Part shown: piece by piece, positions 1-9,114 of the stretch | Layout: every line of letters begins with the position of its first letter | Numbering within the stretch: the first letter of the stretch is position 1 | Assembly (NCBI GenBank): GCA_945878385.1 | Contig: CAMCTE010000009.1 | Location: 1-25,398, forward strand | Length of the DNA stretch: 25,398 nt | Direction of reading: 5' to 3' | Source: Azohydromonas lata NBRC 102462 | GTDB taxonomy: Bacteria > Pseudomonadota > Gammaproteobacteria > Burkholderiales > Burkholderiaceae_C | Translations under genes and position numbers: made by a program | The notes under the pieces: model-generated | What the model was told of the DNA's origin: nothing | Seen by the model: the letters and a program-made list of their open reading frames with translations, nothing else | Database searches by the model: none

Positions 1-402
1 CAAGGGTGCTACCGGCTGGGCCACCACGCTGGCGGTGTCAGGCCGCAACTGCGTCTGGCGCGCCATCGGGTCGGCCTTCAGCGGCAGCAGGTGGCCGTTC
101 GCATCATGCAGCTCGAATTTGTAGAGCGCGCCCGCACCCACACCTTCAATGAAGGCTTCCCAGATGCCGCTCCAACCGCGGTTGACCATCGGGTGCGCGC
201 GTCCGTCCCAGTGGTTGAAATCCCCCACCACACTGACCGCACGCGCATTGGGCGCCCACACCGCAAAGCGCGTGCCGGCGGCACCCTCCGCCGATGCCGC
301 CACCGGCTGCGCACCCAGCACCTCGTGCGGAGCGGCGTGTCGGCCCTGGGCGAGGGCCTGGAGGTCCTGCTCAGCGATCAAGCGCGTGGTCAGAGCACTC
401 AC
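1..402 (-). CDS. glgB: 1,4-alpha-glucan branching enzyme, N-terminal part (cut by window edge)
   Basis: This is the first 134 codons of a glycogen branching enzyme, which makes alpha-1,6 branches in glycogen in the cytoplasm. Only the N-terminal CBM48 / early-set region is inside the window. The typical stretch RFAVWAPNARAVSVVGDFNH is visible at about residues 46-65, followed by WDGRAHPM and, later, LYKFEL. The GH13 catalytic domain lies beyond the left edge. The start is a GTG whose last two bases plus the next base group with the stop of glgP as GTGA, a 4-bp overlap that points to translational coupling. The frame stays open to base 1. The gene is downstream of glycogen phosphorylase in the same operon. 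The family call is firm; whether the rest of the gene is intact cannot be seen. Confidence 0.93.
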   Translation of the reverse strand, partial: MSALTTRLIAEQDLQALAQGRHAAPHEVLGAQPVAASAEGAAGTRFAVWAPNARAVSVVGDFNHWDGRAHPMVNRGWSGIWEAFIEGVGAGALYKFELHDANGHLLPLKADPMARQTQLRPDTASVVAQPVAPL

Positions 403-2948
403 AGAGACGCCGCGCTCCACACGCGCTCGACATACTCGGCAATCGTGCGGTCCGACGAGAAGGTGCCCATGCCGGCCACATTCAGGATGGCCCTGCGGCG
501 CCACGCCGCAGGCTGCGCATACAGGGCGTCCACCTGGCCCTGCGCCGCCACATAGGCACTGAAGTCGGCCAGCAGCAGGTACGGGTCATGGCCCAGCAGC
601 TCCTGCACCAGCCCAGCATAGCGGCCGCGCTCGCCCGCAGAGAACTCACCACCGGCCACCGAGTCCAGCACCTGCTTGAGGGCGCGGTCCTGCTCGGCAT
701 ACAGGCGTGGGTCGTAGCCCACGCGCTTGAGCGATTCCACCTGCTCGGTGCGCAGCCCGAAGACGAACATCTCCTCCACGCCCATGGCCTGGGCCATTTC
801 GATGTTGGCGCCGTCCCAGGTGCCGATGGTCAGCGCGCCATTGAGCGAAAACTTCATGTTGCCGGTGCCCGAGGCTTCTGTGCCCGCGGTGGAAATCTGC
901 TCCGACAAGTCCGCCGCCGGAATGATCACCTCAGCCAGGCTGACGCTGTAATTGGGCAGGAACACGAACTTCAGCAGGCCCTGCACCCGCGGGTCGGCAT
1001 TGATGATGCGGCCCACGTCGTGGGCGAGCTGGATGATCAGCTTGGCCGTTCGGTAGGCCGATGCAGCCTTGCCTGCCATGATCACCGTGCGCGGCACCCA
1101 GGGCGTGCCGTCCACGCCCTGCGGCTGGGCCAGGATGGCCTGGTAACGCGCCACCACCTGCAGGATGTTCAGCAACTGCCGCTTGTATTCGTGGATGCGC
1201 TTGACCTGCACATCGAACAGCGAATGCGGGTCCACATGGATGCCCAGGTCGCGCCGGATGCGCTCGGCCAGGCGCTGCTTGTTGACCAGCTTGGCCTGCG
1301 AGAACGCGCCCTGCAGGGCCGCATCGTCCGCCTTTGCACGCAGCCCCTCCAGGGCCATCAGGTCTTGGCGCCATGCCGTGCCCAGCGCACCGTCCAACAC
1401 CTTCGACAGCGCCGGGTTGGCCTGCTGCAGCCAGCGCCGTGGCGTCACACCGTTGGTCACATTGTGGAACTTCTCCGGGCTCAGGCGCGCGAAGTCCTTG
1501 AAGATGGTCTGCACCATCAGGTCCGAATGCAGGGCAGACACGCCATTGACGCGGTGCGAAGCCACGATGGACAGGTTGGCCATGCGCAGCCGGCGCTCGC
1601 CCTGCTCGGCCACGATGCTCAGCGCCTGCGCCAAGCCGCCTTCGCCGGGGAACTGCGCCCGCACGCCTTCCAGGAAGTGGTGGTTGATTTCGTAGATGAT
1701 TTCCAGGTGGCGGGGCAGCAGTTCCTCGAACATCCAAACCGGCCAGGTCTCCAAAGCCTCGGGCATCAGCGTGTGGTTCGTATAGGAGACCGCCTGCGAG
1801 GTGATCTTCCACGCATCGGCCCAGGCCATGCCCTGCTCGTCGATCAGCAGGCGCATCAATTCAGCCGGCGCCAGCGCCGGGTGCGTGTCGTTCAGGTGCA
1901 CCGCATTGCGCAGCGACAAGCCCGCCAGGCTGCCCACTTCGCGCAGGTGGCGCGCCACCACATCCTGCAGAGACGCGCTCACCAGGAAAGCTTCCTGTTT
2001 GAGGCGCAGGCGACGGCCCTGCTGCGTGCTGTCGTCGGGGTAGAGCACCCAGTTCAGCAGGTCGGCCTCATGCTGGGCGCGGCCCGCGGCTTCGTATTCG
2101 CCACGGCAGAACCGTTCAAAGTCGATGGCCTGCACCGACACCGCCTGCCACTGGCGCAAGGTCGAGGTGCGCGGCGTGTGGTGCGCGGGCACGATGAAGT
2201 CATACGCCTGGGCCACCACGGTTTCCGCCGGCACCCAGCGGCGCTTGACGCCTTCCTGGATCACGCGGCCGCCGAAGTGCACGGGGTAACGCACATCCGG
2301 GCGCAGGATTTCCCAGGGATTGCCGTCGCGCATCCAGTCGTCGGGGATTTCAATTTGACGGCCGTCCACGATGCGCTGGGCGAACATGCCATAGCGGTAG
2401 CGCATGCCGTAACCGAAGGAAGGCAGGCCCAGTTCCGCAAAGGAATCCAAGAAGCACGCGGCCAGGCGCCCCAGCCCCCCATTGCCCAGGGCGGCGTCGC
2501 CTTCGGACTCCAGCACATCGGCCAAGCTGGCGCCGCTGGGCGCCAGGGCAGCCTCCAGCCCGTCGCGCAGGCCCAGGGCCGAAATGGCGTTGTGCAAGGC
2601 CCGGCCCATCAGGAATTCCATCGACAGGTAGTGCACCCGGCGCGAGCCGGCCGCCGAACGGCCGCCTTCCATTAAGCCCCTGAGCCGCTGCACATCGTCC
2701 TCCTGGGTGCGGGCCCAGCGTTCTTCCAGATTCGCGCGGCAGGCCTGCGCGGCGGCGCGCAGCACGGCAGCGGGGGACAGCGCCACGCCCTCGGCCTGCG
2801 CGCGGCGCTGGGCACCTTGCACGGCGGTGTCCAACAAGGTGTGGTCGGGCATGGCGGTGGCCTTCGAGTTGGCGGACACAGAGGAAGTTCCAGCGGTCTT
2901 GCGTGCCAGGGTGGCACCGGTCAGAGTCTCGCGCAGGGTCTTGAGCAT
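399..2948 (-). CDS. glgP: Glycogen / maltodextrin phosphorylase
   Basis: A GT35 phosphorylase that releases glucose-1-phosphate from the non-reducing ends of glycogen or maltodextrins, using pyridoxal phosphate, in the cytoplasm. Family landmarks are easy to read: YLSMEFLMGRALHN near the N-terminus, GNGGLGRLAACFLDS, the DVQVKRIHEYKRQLLN loop, and EASGTGNMKF, where the Lys about 150 residues from the C-terminus is the PLP Schiff-base lysine. The start is uncertain. ATG 2948 gives 849 aa and the stretch after it has coding-like codon use, but it has no clear Shine-Dalgarno sequence. ATG 2852 gives 817 aa, close to the length of E. coli GlgP, and has GAAGG eight bases upstream. A GTG at 3020 is also in frame. 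The gene overlaps glgB by 4 bp and is divergent from malK, with an RpiR/HexR-type operator between them. Confidence 0.96.
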   Translation of the reverse strand: MLKTLRETLTGATLARKTAGTSSVSANSKATAMPDHTLLDTAVQGAQRRAQAEGVALSPAAVLRAAAQACRANLEERWARTQEDDVQRLRGLMEGGRSAAGSRRVHYLSMEFLMGRALHNAISALGLRDGLEAALAPSGASLADVLESEGDAALGNGGLGRLAACFLDSFAELGLPSFGYGMRYRYGMFAQRIVDGRQIEIPDDWMRDGNPWEILRPDVRYPVHFGGRVIQEGVKRRWVPAETVVAQAYDFIVPAHHTPRTSTLRQWQAVSVQAIDFERFCRGEYEAAGRAQHEADLLNWVLYPDDSTQQGRRLRLKQEAFLVSASLQDVVARHLREVGSLAGLSLRNAVHLNDTHPALAPAELMRLLIDEQGMAWADAWKITSQAVSYTNHTLMPEALETWPVWMFEELLPRHLEIIYEINHHFLEGVRAQFPGEGGLAQALSIVAEQGERRLRMANLSIVASHRVNGVSALHSDLMVQTIFKDFARLSPEKFHNVTNGVTPRRWLQQANPALSKVLDGALGTAWRQDLMALEGLRAKADDAALQGAFSQAKLVNKQRLAERIRRDLGIHVDPHSLFDVQVKRIHEYKRQLLNILQVVARYQAILAQPQGVDGTPWVPRTVIMAGKAASAYRTAKLIIQLAHDVGRIINADPRVQGLLKFVFLPNYSVSLAEVIIPAADLSEQISTAGTEASGTGNMKFSLNGALTIGTWDGANIEMAQAMGVEEMFVFGLRTEQVESLKRVGYDPRLYAEQDRALKQVLDSVAGGEFSAGERGRYAGLVQELLGHDPYLLLADFSAYVAAQGQVDALYAQPAAWRRRAILNVAGMGTFSSDRTIAEYVERVWSAASL

Positions 2949-3065
2949 CGTCGATTGGTCGGATTTGCCCGGCTGGTCCTCAGCATAGGCACTGTGGGGC
3001 CCTGCAGGCCCGAAAAACACCCGCAGGGATCGTGACCCGGATTGTGCCCACCGGCACCTCTTTTA

Positions 3066-3080
3066 TGTAGTTTTACTACA
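3066..3080. promoter_or_regulatory. HexR/RpiR-type operator between glgP and malK
   Basis: TGTAGTTTTACTACA is a perfect palindrome with 6-bp arms (TGTAGT / ACTACA) around TTT. It fits the consensus TGTARTWWWAYTACA that I recall for HexR, an RpiR-family regulator. It sits in the 295-bp divergent region, 117 bp before the chosen glgP start and 163 bp before malK. Directly after it, bases 3081-3094 form a second small inverted repeat (TCGGG-ATAA-CCCGA). I see no other gene in this region. The likely ligand-binding regulator is the glucokinase-RpiR fusion at 23273-25168, because variants of the same site precede the other operons. Confidence 0.75.
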
Positions 3081-3243
3081 TCGGGATAACCCGAATTTTA
3101 ATCCAAGTATTTGATTTGAATAGGTTTTTACAGGTTCAATTTGGTTACATGGGGTGAGACGGCATTTGGAACCCGTGTAAATTTCCTAGAAAATTACGAA
3201 TCAAGCAATTCAAACGGGCTCCAGCCCATTGTGGGAGACAACA

Positions 3244-4389
3244 GTGGCCGATGTGAAACTGGTGGGCGTCGAGAAGGCCTACGGCAGCACGCGCATCCTG
3301 CATGGCATCGACTTGGACATCCGCGATGGCGAGTTCATGGTGTTCGTCGGTCCCTCGGGCTGTGGCAAGAGCACCTTGCTGCGCAGCATCGCCGGGCTGG
3401 AAGAAATCACCGGCGGCGACCTCTACATCGGCGGCCAGCGGATGAACGACGCCACGCCGTCGGAGCGCGGCATTGCGATGGTGTTCCAGAGCTACGCGCT
3501 GTACCCGCACATGAACCTGTACGACAACATGGCCTTCGGCCTGCAGTTGGCCAAGGTGCCCAGGGCGGAGATCGACACCGCCGTGCGCAAGGCCGCGCGC
3601 ATCCTGCACATTGAACACCTGCTGGAACGCAAGCCCAAAGACCTCTCGGGCGGACAGCGCCAGCGGGTGGCCATTGGCCGCGCCATCGTGCGCCAGCCCG
3701 CGGTCTTCCTGTTCGACGAGCCTCTTTCGAACCTGGACACCGCCCTGCGCGTGCAGATGCGATATGAATTCGCCAAGCTGCACGAGCAACTCAAACCCAC
3801 CATGGTCTATGTGACGCACGACCAGGTTGAGGCCATGACACTGGCCGACCGCATCGTGGTGTTGTCGGCCGGCAAGGTGGAACAGGTGGGCGCGCCGCTG
3901 GACCTCTACCAGCACCCCTGCAACCAGTTCGTGGCCGGGTTCATCGGTTCGCCGCAGATGAATTTTCTGCCCTCCACGGTGGCGCAAGCCAGCGCCCAGC
4001 ACCTGAGTGTGCGGCTGGCCGACGGCTCCTTGATTCGTTGCGATATCGACGGCTCGTCTACCGCTGTTGGGCAAATGATCACCTTGGGTGTGCGGCCCGA
4101 ACACCTGACGGTGGCTGCGGCAGACGCCACCGACAACCTCATCCCCGCCGAGGTCACCTTCGTGGAAGCACTGGGCGGCACCACCGTGGCCTACTGCGCG
4201 CTTCCCGGCCAGCAGGCACCGGCCACGGTACAACTCAATGGCTTGGTGCGGACGCACAGTGGCCAGGGGCTGCGCCTGCAGGTGGACCCCGCCCTCACCT
4301 ACGCCTTTGACGCCGCGGGCCTGGCACTGCCCCGCGTGCAGGCGCGGGCCGGCGCAGAGATTGCAACAGACCAAGCGGCCGCCGCCTGA
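3244..4389 (+). CDS. malK: Maltodextrin ABC transporter ATP-binding protein, MalK/UgpC type
   Basis: The 381-aa ATPase subunit of a CUT1-family sugar importer, acting on the cytoplasmic side of the inner membrane. Walker A is GPSGCGKST (residues 36-44), the ABC signature is LSGGQRQRVAIGRA, Walker B is VFLFDEPLSNLD, and the switch His is in YVTHDQVEAMTLADR. The C-terminal third is the regulatory TOBE-type domain (for example GVRPEHL). The start is taken as GTG 3244 because GGGAG lies six bases before it; an in-frame TTG at 3229 is less likely. It is the first gene of a plus-strand operon with three GH13 enzymes. The binding protein and permeases are in a separate convergent operon (10282-13953). 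The maltodextrin substrate is inferred from these neighbours, since the ATPase family also serves other sugars. Confidence 0.93.
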   Translation: MADVKLVGVEKAYGSTRILHGIDLDIRDGEFMVFVGPSGCGKSTLLRSIAGLEEITGGDLYIGGQRMNDATPSERGIAMVFQSYALYPHMNLYDNMAFGLQLAKVPRAEIDTAVRKAARILHIEHLLERKPKDLSGGQRQRVAIGRAIVRQPAVFLFDEPLSNLDTALRVQMRYEFAKLHEQLKPTMVYVTHDQVEAMTLADRIVVLSAGKVEQVGAPLDLYQHPCNQFVAGFIGSPQMNFLPSTVAQASAQHLSVRLADGSLIRCDIDGSSTAVGQMITLGVRPEHLTVAAADATDNLIPAEVTFVEALGGTTVAYCALPGQQAPATVQLNGLVRTHSGQGLRLQVDPALTYAFDAAGLALPRVQARAGAEIATDQAAAA

Positions 4390-4393
4390 AGCG

Positions 4394-6106
4394 ATGACCA
4401 CCCCCATCGCAAAGGCCTTGGGCGCGGGCCTGCTCAGCGCATTCGTACACCTGCTCACTGCACCGGCCATGGCCCAGCAAACCCCGGCCCCCCCATCGAA
4501 TCAAGTGGCTCAAGCGGGCCCAAGCGCTGAACAACGCCCAACCGACCGCCAAGCCGACCGCCAAGCCGAACGCCCAGCCGACCGCCACCCCGACCCCTAC
4601 ACCCGGCGCGAGCAAGACTGGCGCAACGGCGCCATCGTCTACCAGGTGTTGGTCGACCGCTTTGCGCCCAGCACCAACCTGCAAGCCAAGCGCCACCTGT
4701 ACGCGCCTCCGAAAACCCTGCGCACTTGGGATGAAGTGCCCAAGCCCGGCAAGTTCGTGCCCGAGGCGCAGGTGTGGAGCCACGAGATCGACTTCTGGGG
4801 CGGCGACCTGCAAAGCGTGCGCAGCCGCCTGGATCATGTGCAGCGCCTGGGCGCCACCGTGCTCTACCTCAACCCCATCCACCTGGGCTATACGAACCAC
4901 AAATACGACTCGCTGGATTTCAAGGCCGTCTCACCCGAGTTCGGCACCCGCAACGACGTCAAGGCCCTGGCGCGAGACCTGCACGCAAGGGGCATCAAAC
5001 TGGTGCTCGACGGCGTGTTCAACCACATGGGCCGCCAGTCGCCACGCTTCATCGAAGGACAGCGTGAACCCCAGTCCGAATCGGCGAAGTGGTTCGTGTT
5101 CGGGGCCCAGTACCCCGGCGGTGCGCGCACCTGGAAAGAGGTGCAGAACCTGCCCGAGCTGAACCTGGAACACCGACCGGTGCGCGAGCACCTTTGGCTG
5201 ACCAAGGACTCGGTGGTGCGCGGATACCTGCGCGACGGCGCAGACGGCTGGCGCCTGGACACGGCCTATGAGTTGGGGCCCACCTACCTGGCCGAACTGA
5301 CCAAGGCCGCGCACGCCGAGAAGCCTGGTTCGCTCATCGTGGGCGAAATCGTGAACCACCCACGCGGTTGGATGCCGGCCATGGACGCGGTGATGAATTT
5401 CCACTGGCGCACCCTGCTGCTCAAGTTGGTGACCGGCGAGTTGAGGCCCCCGCATGCCGCGCGGCTGATCGAGCGCACGGTGCAGGATGTGGGCATCGAG
5501 CCCCTGCTGAAGAGTTGGGTGGTGCTGGACAACCACGATGTGCAGCGTGTGGCCACCGAAATCCCGCACGAAGGCCGCCGGCGCCTGGCGCAGGCCCTGC
5601 AGTTCACCCTGCCCGGTTCACCCAATCTGTACTACGGCGCCGAAGTGGGCATGACCGGTGGCTGGGACCCGGCACAACGCGGCCCCATGCGTTGGGACCT
5701 TGTGAAGGACGACCACCCCGAGATGCAATGGACCCGCGCGCTCACCCAACTGCGCCATCAGCACCGGGCCCTTCGGGTAGGCGACTTCCGCCTGCTCGAA
5801 ACCGACCGGCTGCTGGCATTCGAACGCCACACCGACCGAGTGGCCGATACGGTGGTGGTGTTGGCCAATCCCAGCGACGAAACCGTCACCGAATCGGTGG
5901 CCGTGCGCGACGGCATGCTGATGGATGACGCGCCGATGCGCGACGCCCTGCCCGGTGCACACCCGAAAGAGCCATCGCCACCAAGTTCCATCAAGGTCGG
6001 CGCCGGCTTCATCACCGTCACCCTGCCCCCCTGGAGCGTGCGCGTGCTGTCCCCGGTGGTCCCCAACGCCCAGCAAGGCTATTCCGTCTACAAGCGGGTT
6101 CGATGA
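4394..6106 (+). CDS. Periplasmic GH13 alpha-amylase / maltodextrin hydrolase (amyA1)
   Basis: A 570-aa GH13 alpha-glucan hydrolase predicted to be exported. Residues 1-28 are a Sec signal peptide ending AMA before QQ. Residues 29-75 are a Pro/Gln/Arg/Asp-rich linker built partly from 12-bp DNA repeats. The catalytic barrel follows. GH13 region I is LVLDGVFNHMG (Asp206, Asn210, His211), the nucleophile is Asp289 in DGWRLDTA, the acid/base is Glu318 in IVGEIVN, and the transition-state Asp382 is in VLDNHD, so all catalytic residues are present. It starts four bases after malK. The mature part closely resembles the next gene, which lacks the signal peptide and linker. It probably trims maltodextrins in the periplasm. 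Exact specificity (alpha-amylase, neopullulanase or maltogenic type) cannot be told. Confidence 0.9.
   Translation: MTTPIAKALGAGLLSAFVHLLTAPAMAQQTPAPPSNQVAQAGPSAEQRPTDRQADRQAERPADRHPDPYTRREQDWRNGAIVYQVLVDRFAPSTNLQAKRHLYAPPKTLRTWDEVPKPGKFVPEAQVWSHEIDFWGGDLQSVRSRLDHVQRLGATVLYLNPIHLGYTNHKYDSLDFKAVSPEFGTRNDVKALARDLHARGIKLVLDGVFNHMGRQSPRFIEGQREPQSESAKWFVFGAQYPGGARTWKEVQNLPELNLEHRPVREHLWLTKDSVVRGYLRDGADGWRLDTAYELGPTYLAELTKAAHAEKPGSLIVGEIVNHPRGWMPAMDAVMNFHWRTLLLKLVTGELRPPHAARLIERTVQDVGIEPLLKSWVVLDNHDVQRVATEIPHEGRRRLAQALQFTLPGSPNLYYGAEVGMTGGWDPAQRGPMRWDLVKDDHPEMQWTRALTQLRHQHRALRVGDFRLLETDRLLAFERHTDRVADTVVVLANPSDETVTESVAVRDGMLMDDAPMRDALPGAHPKEPSPPSSIKVGAGFITVTLPPWSVRVLSPVVPNAQQGYSVYKRVR
4542..4589 (+). 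repeat. Four 12-bp tandem repeats coding for the amyA1 linker
   Basis: Four consecutive 12-bp units: CCGACCGCCAAG at 4542 and 4554, CCGAACGCCCAG at 4566, and CCGACCGCCACC at 4578. In frame they encode (D/E)RQA-like tetrads (DRQADRQAERPADRH) between signal peptide and catalytic domain. Because 12 is a multiple of three, copy-number change by slippage would change linker length without breaking the frame. Confidence 0.9.
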
Positions 6107-6107
6107 C

Positions 6108-7637
6108 ATGAGCTTCACTGCCAACCGATACGACCTGGAAAGCCGCGGCCTGTACGAAGCCCGCGAAGCCGACTGGCGCAATGGCGCCGTCACCTACCAG
6201 GTGCTCGTGGACCGCTTTGCGCCGGCCTCGAATTTGGAAGCCAAACAACACCTCTATGCCGCCCCCAAACGCCTGCGCACTTGGGACGAACTGCCGCGCC
6301 AGGGGCACTTCCTTGAAGAGGCGCGGCTGTGGAGCCATGAGGTCGACTTCTGGGGCGGGGACCTGCAAAGCCTGCGCAGCCGCTTGGACCACATCGTGCA
6401 ACTGGGCGCTGATGTGCTCTACCTCAATCCCATCTGCAGTGCCTACACCAACCACAAGTACGACGCGCTGGACTATGCCGAGGTTTCACCCGAATACGGC
6501 CAGCGCGCCGATGTGAAGGCGCTGGCCGAAGAACTGCACCGACACGGCATGAAGCTGGTGCTGGACGGCGTGTTCAACCACATGGGCCGCCAGGCACCGC
6601 GCTTTCAGGATGCGCGGCGCAATCCCAACAGCCCCTGGCGAGACTGGTTCATCTTCGACGAATCCATGCCCGGTGGCGCGCGGTCGTGGATGCAGGCGGA
6701 GAACCTGCCCGAGCTGAACATGGAACACCCGGCCGTGCAGGCCTACCTGTGGGGCGACCACGATTCGGTCGTGCGCGGCTACCTGCGGGACGGCGTCGAT
6801 GGGTGGCGGCTGGACGTGGCGCACGACATCGGCATGGAGTTGCTGCATGCCCTCACGCAAGCCGCGCACGATGAAAAGCCAGGCTCCCTGGTGGTGGGGG
6901 AACTGTGGAACTGGCCCAAGGAGTGGTTTCCCGCGGTCGATGGCGTGATGAACTTCAGCCTGCGCGAGATCATTCTGCGCTGCCTGGGCAGACGCCTGAA
7001 CCCGGCCACCGCCCTGCGCATGGTGGCGCGGCTGGTGGACGAGTGCGGCACCGAACCCTTGCTGAAGTCCTGGTTGATGCTGGACAACCATGACACCATT
7101 CGCCTGACCAACGCCTTGCCCGACGAGCGCGCTCGGCGCATGGCGCAGCTGTTGCAGTTCACCCTGCCAGGCGCGCCCAACCTGTACTACGGCAGCGAAC
7201 TGGGAATGGCAGGTGGTGCAGACCCCGAGATGCGCGCGCCCATGCGCTGGGACCTGGTCACCGACGACAACCCCACCCTGCGATGGACGCGTGAGCTGAT
7301 GGCCCTGCGCCGCAGCCAGCGCGCGCTGCGGGTGGGCGATTGGCGGGCGGCCACCTGCGACAAGCTCCTGGCCTTCGAGCGCCACACCGACCGCGTGGGC
7401 GAAACCGTGCTGGTGCTGGCCAATCCCAGCGACGAGCCCGTGCAGGAGGATGTGCTCTTCGCCAATTCCAAATTGATGAACAACTCGCCAGTCCTCAACC
7501 TGCTGAACCCCGCGCAGCCGCACAAGCCGCTCACCGCCGGAATTCTGGAAGCCGGCCTGCAACCCTGGGAAGTGATGGTGCTGCAGCCCGATGTGCAGCC
7601 CAAGCTTGGCTACACCACCTACAAGCGGGTGCGTTGA
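6108..7637 (+). CDS. Cytoplasmic GH13 alpha-amylase / maltodextrin hydrolase (amyA2)
   Basis: A 509-aa GH13 enzyme without signal peptide, so probably cytoplasmic. It aligns by eye with amyA1 along its whole length: both share the WRNGA..YQVLVDRFAP opening, the VDFWGGDLQS / IDFWGGDLQS block, the YLNPI..TNHKYD block and the YKRVR C-terminus. Region I is LVLDGVFNHMG (Asp153), the nucleophile is Asp236 in DGWRLDVA, the acid/base is Glu265 in VVGELWN, and the third Asp is Asp329 in MLDNHD. The ATG lies one base after the amyA1 stop, so the two are co-translated neighbours. The pair looks like a tandem duplication in which one copy gained (or lost) export. It likely hydrolyses maltodextrins delivered by the ABC importer. 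Confidence 0.9.
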   Translation: MSFTANRYDLESRGLYEAREADWRNGAVTYQVLVDRFAPASNLEAKQHLYAAPKRLRTWDELPRQGHFLEEARLWSHEVDFWGGDLQSLRSRLDHIVQLGADVLYLNPICSAYTNHKYDALDYAEVSPEYGQRADVKALAEELHRHGMKLVLDGVFNHMGRQAPRFQDARRNPNSPWRDWFIFDESMPGGARSWMQAENLPELNMEHPAVQAYLWGDHDSVVRGYLRDGVDGWRLDVAHDIGMELLHALTQAAHDEKPGSLVVGELWNWPKEWFPAVDGVMNFSLREIILRCLGRRLNPATALRMVARLVDECGTEPLLKSWLMLDNHDTIRLTNALPDERARRMAQLLQFTLPGAPNLYYGSELGMAGGADPEMRAPMRWDLVTDDNPTLRWTRELMALRRSQRALRVGDWRAATCDKLLAFERHTDRVGETVLVLANPSDEPVQEDVLFANSKLMNNSPVLNLLNPAQPHKPLTAGILEAGLQPWEVMVLQPDVQPKLGYTTYKRVR

Positions 7638-7662
7638 CCACGCGGGCGACAATCACGGCACG

Positions 7663-9114
7663 ATGCTCAGAAGACGATTTCTGCAGGCCGCTGCGGTCAC
7701 GGCCCCACTCGGATCATGGGCCCAGGCTCAAACACAGGCCCAGCTTCCCGCGCCCGCGGCGGCCCCAGCGCCGAACACCCTCGATCCGCGCCACTTCAGC
7801 GCCCTGTACGAAGTCAACATCCGCCAGCACAGTGCGCAGGGCAGCTTCAACGCCGTCACGGCCGACCTGCCCCGCATCCGGGCCCTGGGCGTGGGCATGC
7901 TGTGGCTGATGCCGCTGCAGCCCATCGGCGCGCTGCGCCGAAAGGGCACGCTCGGCAGCTACTACTCAATCCGCGACTACACCTCGGTCAATCCCGAATT
8001 CGGTACCTTGGACGAGCTCAAGCGGCTGGTGAGCACCGCACAGGGCCTGGGCATGAAGGTGATTCTGGATTGGGTGGCCAACCACACGGCCTGGGACCAC
8101 GCTTGGGTCACGGAACACCCCGACTGGTACCGCCGCAACGAAGCCGGTGAGATCCAGGCCGTCAAGGCCAACCCGAACGATCCCAACGACACCGAGCACT
8201 GGGAAGATGTGGCCCAACTCGACTACAGCCGGCACGAGCTGTGGGTGGCCATGATGGAGGCCATGCGCTTCTGGCGGCGCGAGGTGGGCATGGACGGCTT
8301 CCGCTGCGATGTGGCGTCCTTCCTGCCCAACCGATTCTGGGAACTGGCCCGTCAGGTGCTGGAACAAGACGGGCCTCTGTTCATGCTGGCCGAAGCCGAT
8401 GCACCCGAGATGCACCGCGCCGGGTTCGACGCCACCTACGACTGGAAGCTGCAGCAGGCGCTGCAGAAGATCGCGCAAGGCCAGGCTGATGCACAAGCAC
8501 TGCTGGACTGGTGGATCGATCGCGTCAAGCGCTACCCGGTGGGCTCCATCGGCCTGAACTTCATCACCAACCACGACATCAACAGCTGGCACGGTTCAGA
8601 CGAAGATCTGTACCGCACACCACAGGCCGCGCAGGCCATGGCCGTGCTGGCGGCCACCCTGCCCGGCTTGCCCCTGCTGTATTCGGGCCAGGAATCCTTC
8701 AGCCGCAAGCGCTTGGCCTTCTTCGAGAAAGACCCCATCGAATGGGGCGCGCGCTCGCAGGCAGACTTCTATACACGGCTGCTGAAATGGCGCAGCACCC
8801 ACGCTGCGCTGCAGGCCCCGCTGGCCTTCGACGGCCTGGAATGGGTGCCGGATCAAAACACGAATGTGATCACCTTCAAGCGCCGCGGCCCGCGCGGTGC
8901 GCGGCTGCAGGTCACCGTGAACCTCAGCGCCCAACCCCAGAAGGCGCTGGGCCGTATACAACTGTCGCCCTGGGGCTGGCAGATCGGCGCACCCACCGCA
9001 CCCGCGAAAGCGACAACCCCCGTCAAGCCTCGATCGAACTCGACCAAGCGGCCAGGCAAGCCGACGACTCCGAAGAACCCGAAGCCCAAGTCCAGCGTTG
9101 CTCCGAAGCGCTGA
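7663..9114 (+). CDS. Exported GH13 alpha-amylase with Tat-type signal and Lys/Pro-rich tail (amyA3)
   Basis: A 483-aa GH13 enzyme. The N-terminus MLRRRFLQAAAVTAP has the Arg-Arg-x-Phe-Leu pattern of a Tat signal followed by a short hydrophobic stretch and AQA, so export to the periplasm is likely, though a Sec route is possible. Region I is VILDWVANHTAWDH (Asp136), the nucleophile is Asp216 in DGFRCDVA, the acid/base is Glu244 in MLAEAD, and the third Asp is Asp305 in ITNHD. The last 40 or so residues (from about 440) are low-complexity, rich in Lys, Pro, Ser and Thr, and not part of the usual fold. It is the last gene of the malK operon, 25 bp after amyA2. Its final 92 bp overlap the 3' end of amyA4 on the other strand. 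It is paralogous to amyA4, not to amyA1/2. Confidence 0.9.
   Translation: MLRRRFLQAAAVTAPLGSWAQAQTQAQLPAPAAAPAPNTLDPRHFSALYEVNIRQHSAQGSFNAVTADLPRIRALGVGMLWLMPLQPIGALRRKGTLGSYYSIRDYTSVNPEFGTLDELKRLVSTAQGLGMKVILDWVANHTAWDHAWVTEHPDWYRRNEAGEIQAVKANPNDPNDTEHWEDVAQLDYSRHELWVAMMEAMRFWRREVGMDGFRCDVASFLPNRFWELARQVLEQDGPLFMLAEADAPEMHRAGFDATYDWKLQQALQKIAQGQADAQALLDWWIDRVKRYPVGSIGLNFITNHDINSWHGSDEDLYRTPQAAQAMAVLAATLPGLPLLYSGQESFSRKRLAFFEKDPIEWGARSQADFYTRLLKWRSTHAALQAPLAFDGLEWVPDQNTNVITFKRRGPRGARLQVTVNLSAQPQKALGRIQLSPWGWQIGAPTAPAKATTPVKPRSNSTKRPGKPTTPKNPKPKSSVAPKR

Noticed and set aside
294..2675. A 793-codon open frame on the plus strand opposite glgP
   Set aside because: It is antisense to a clear phosphorylase, its translation is rich in His, Gln, Arg and Ala with no recognisable motif, and long mirror frames are common in high-GC DNA.
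3095..3243. Sigma-70-like hexamers upstream of malK (for example TTTACA near 3126)
   Set aside because: Several AT-rich combinations are possible and none has both boxes at good spacing, so no promoter is called.
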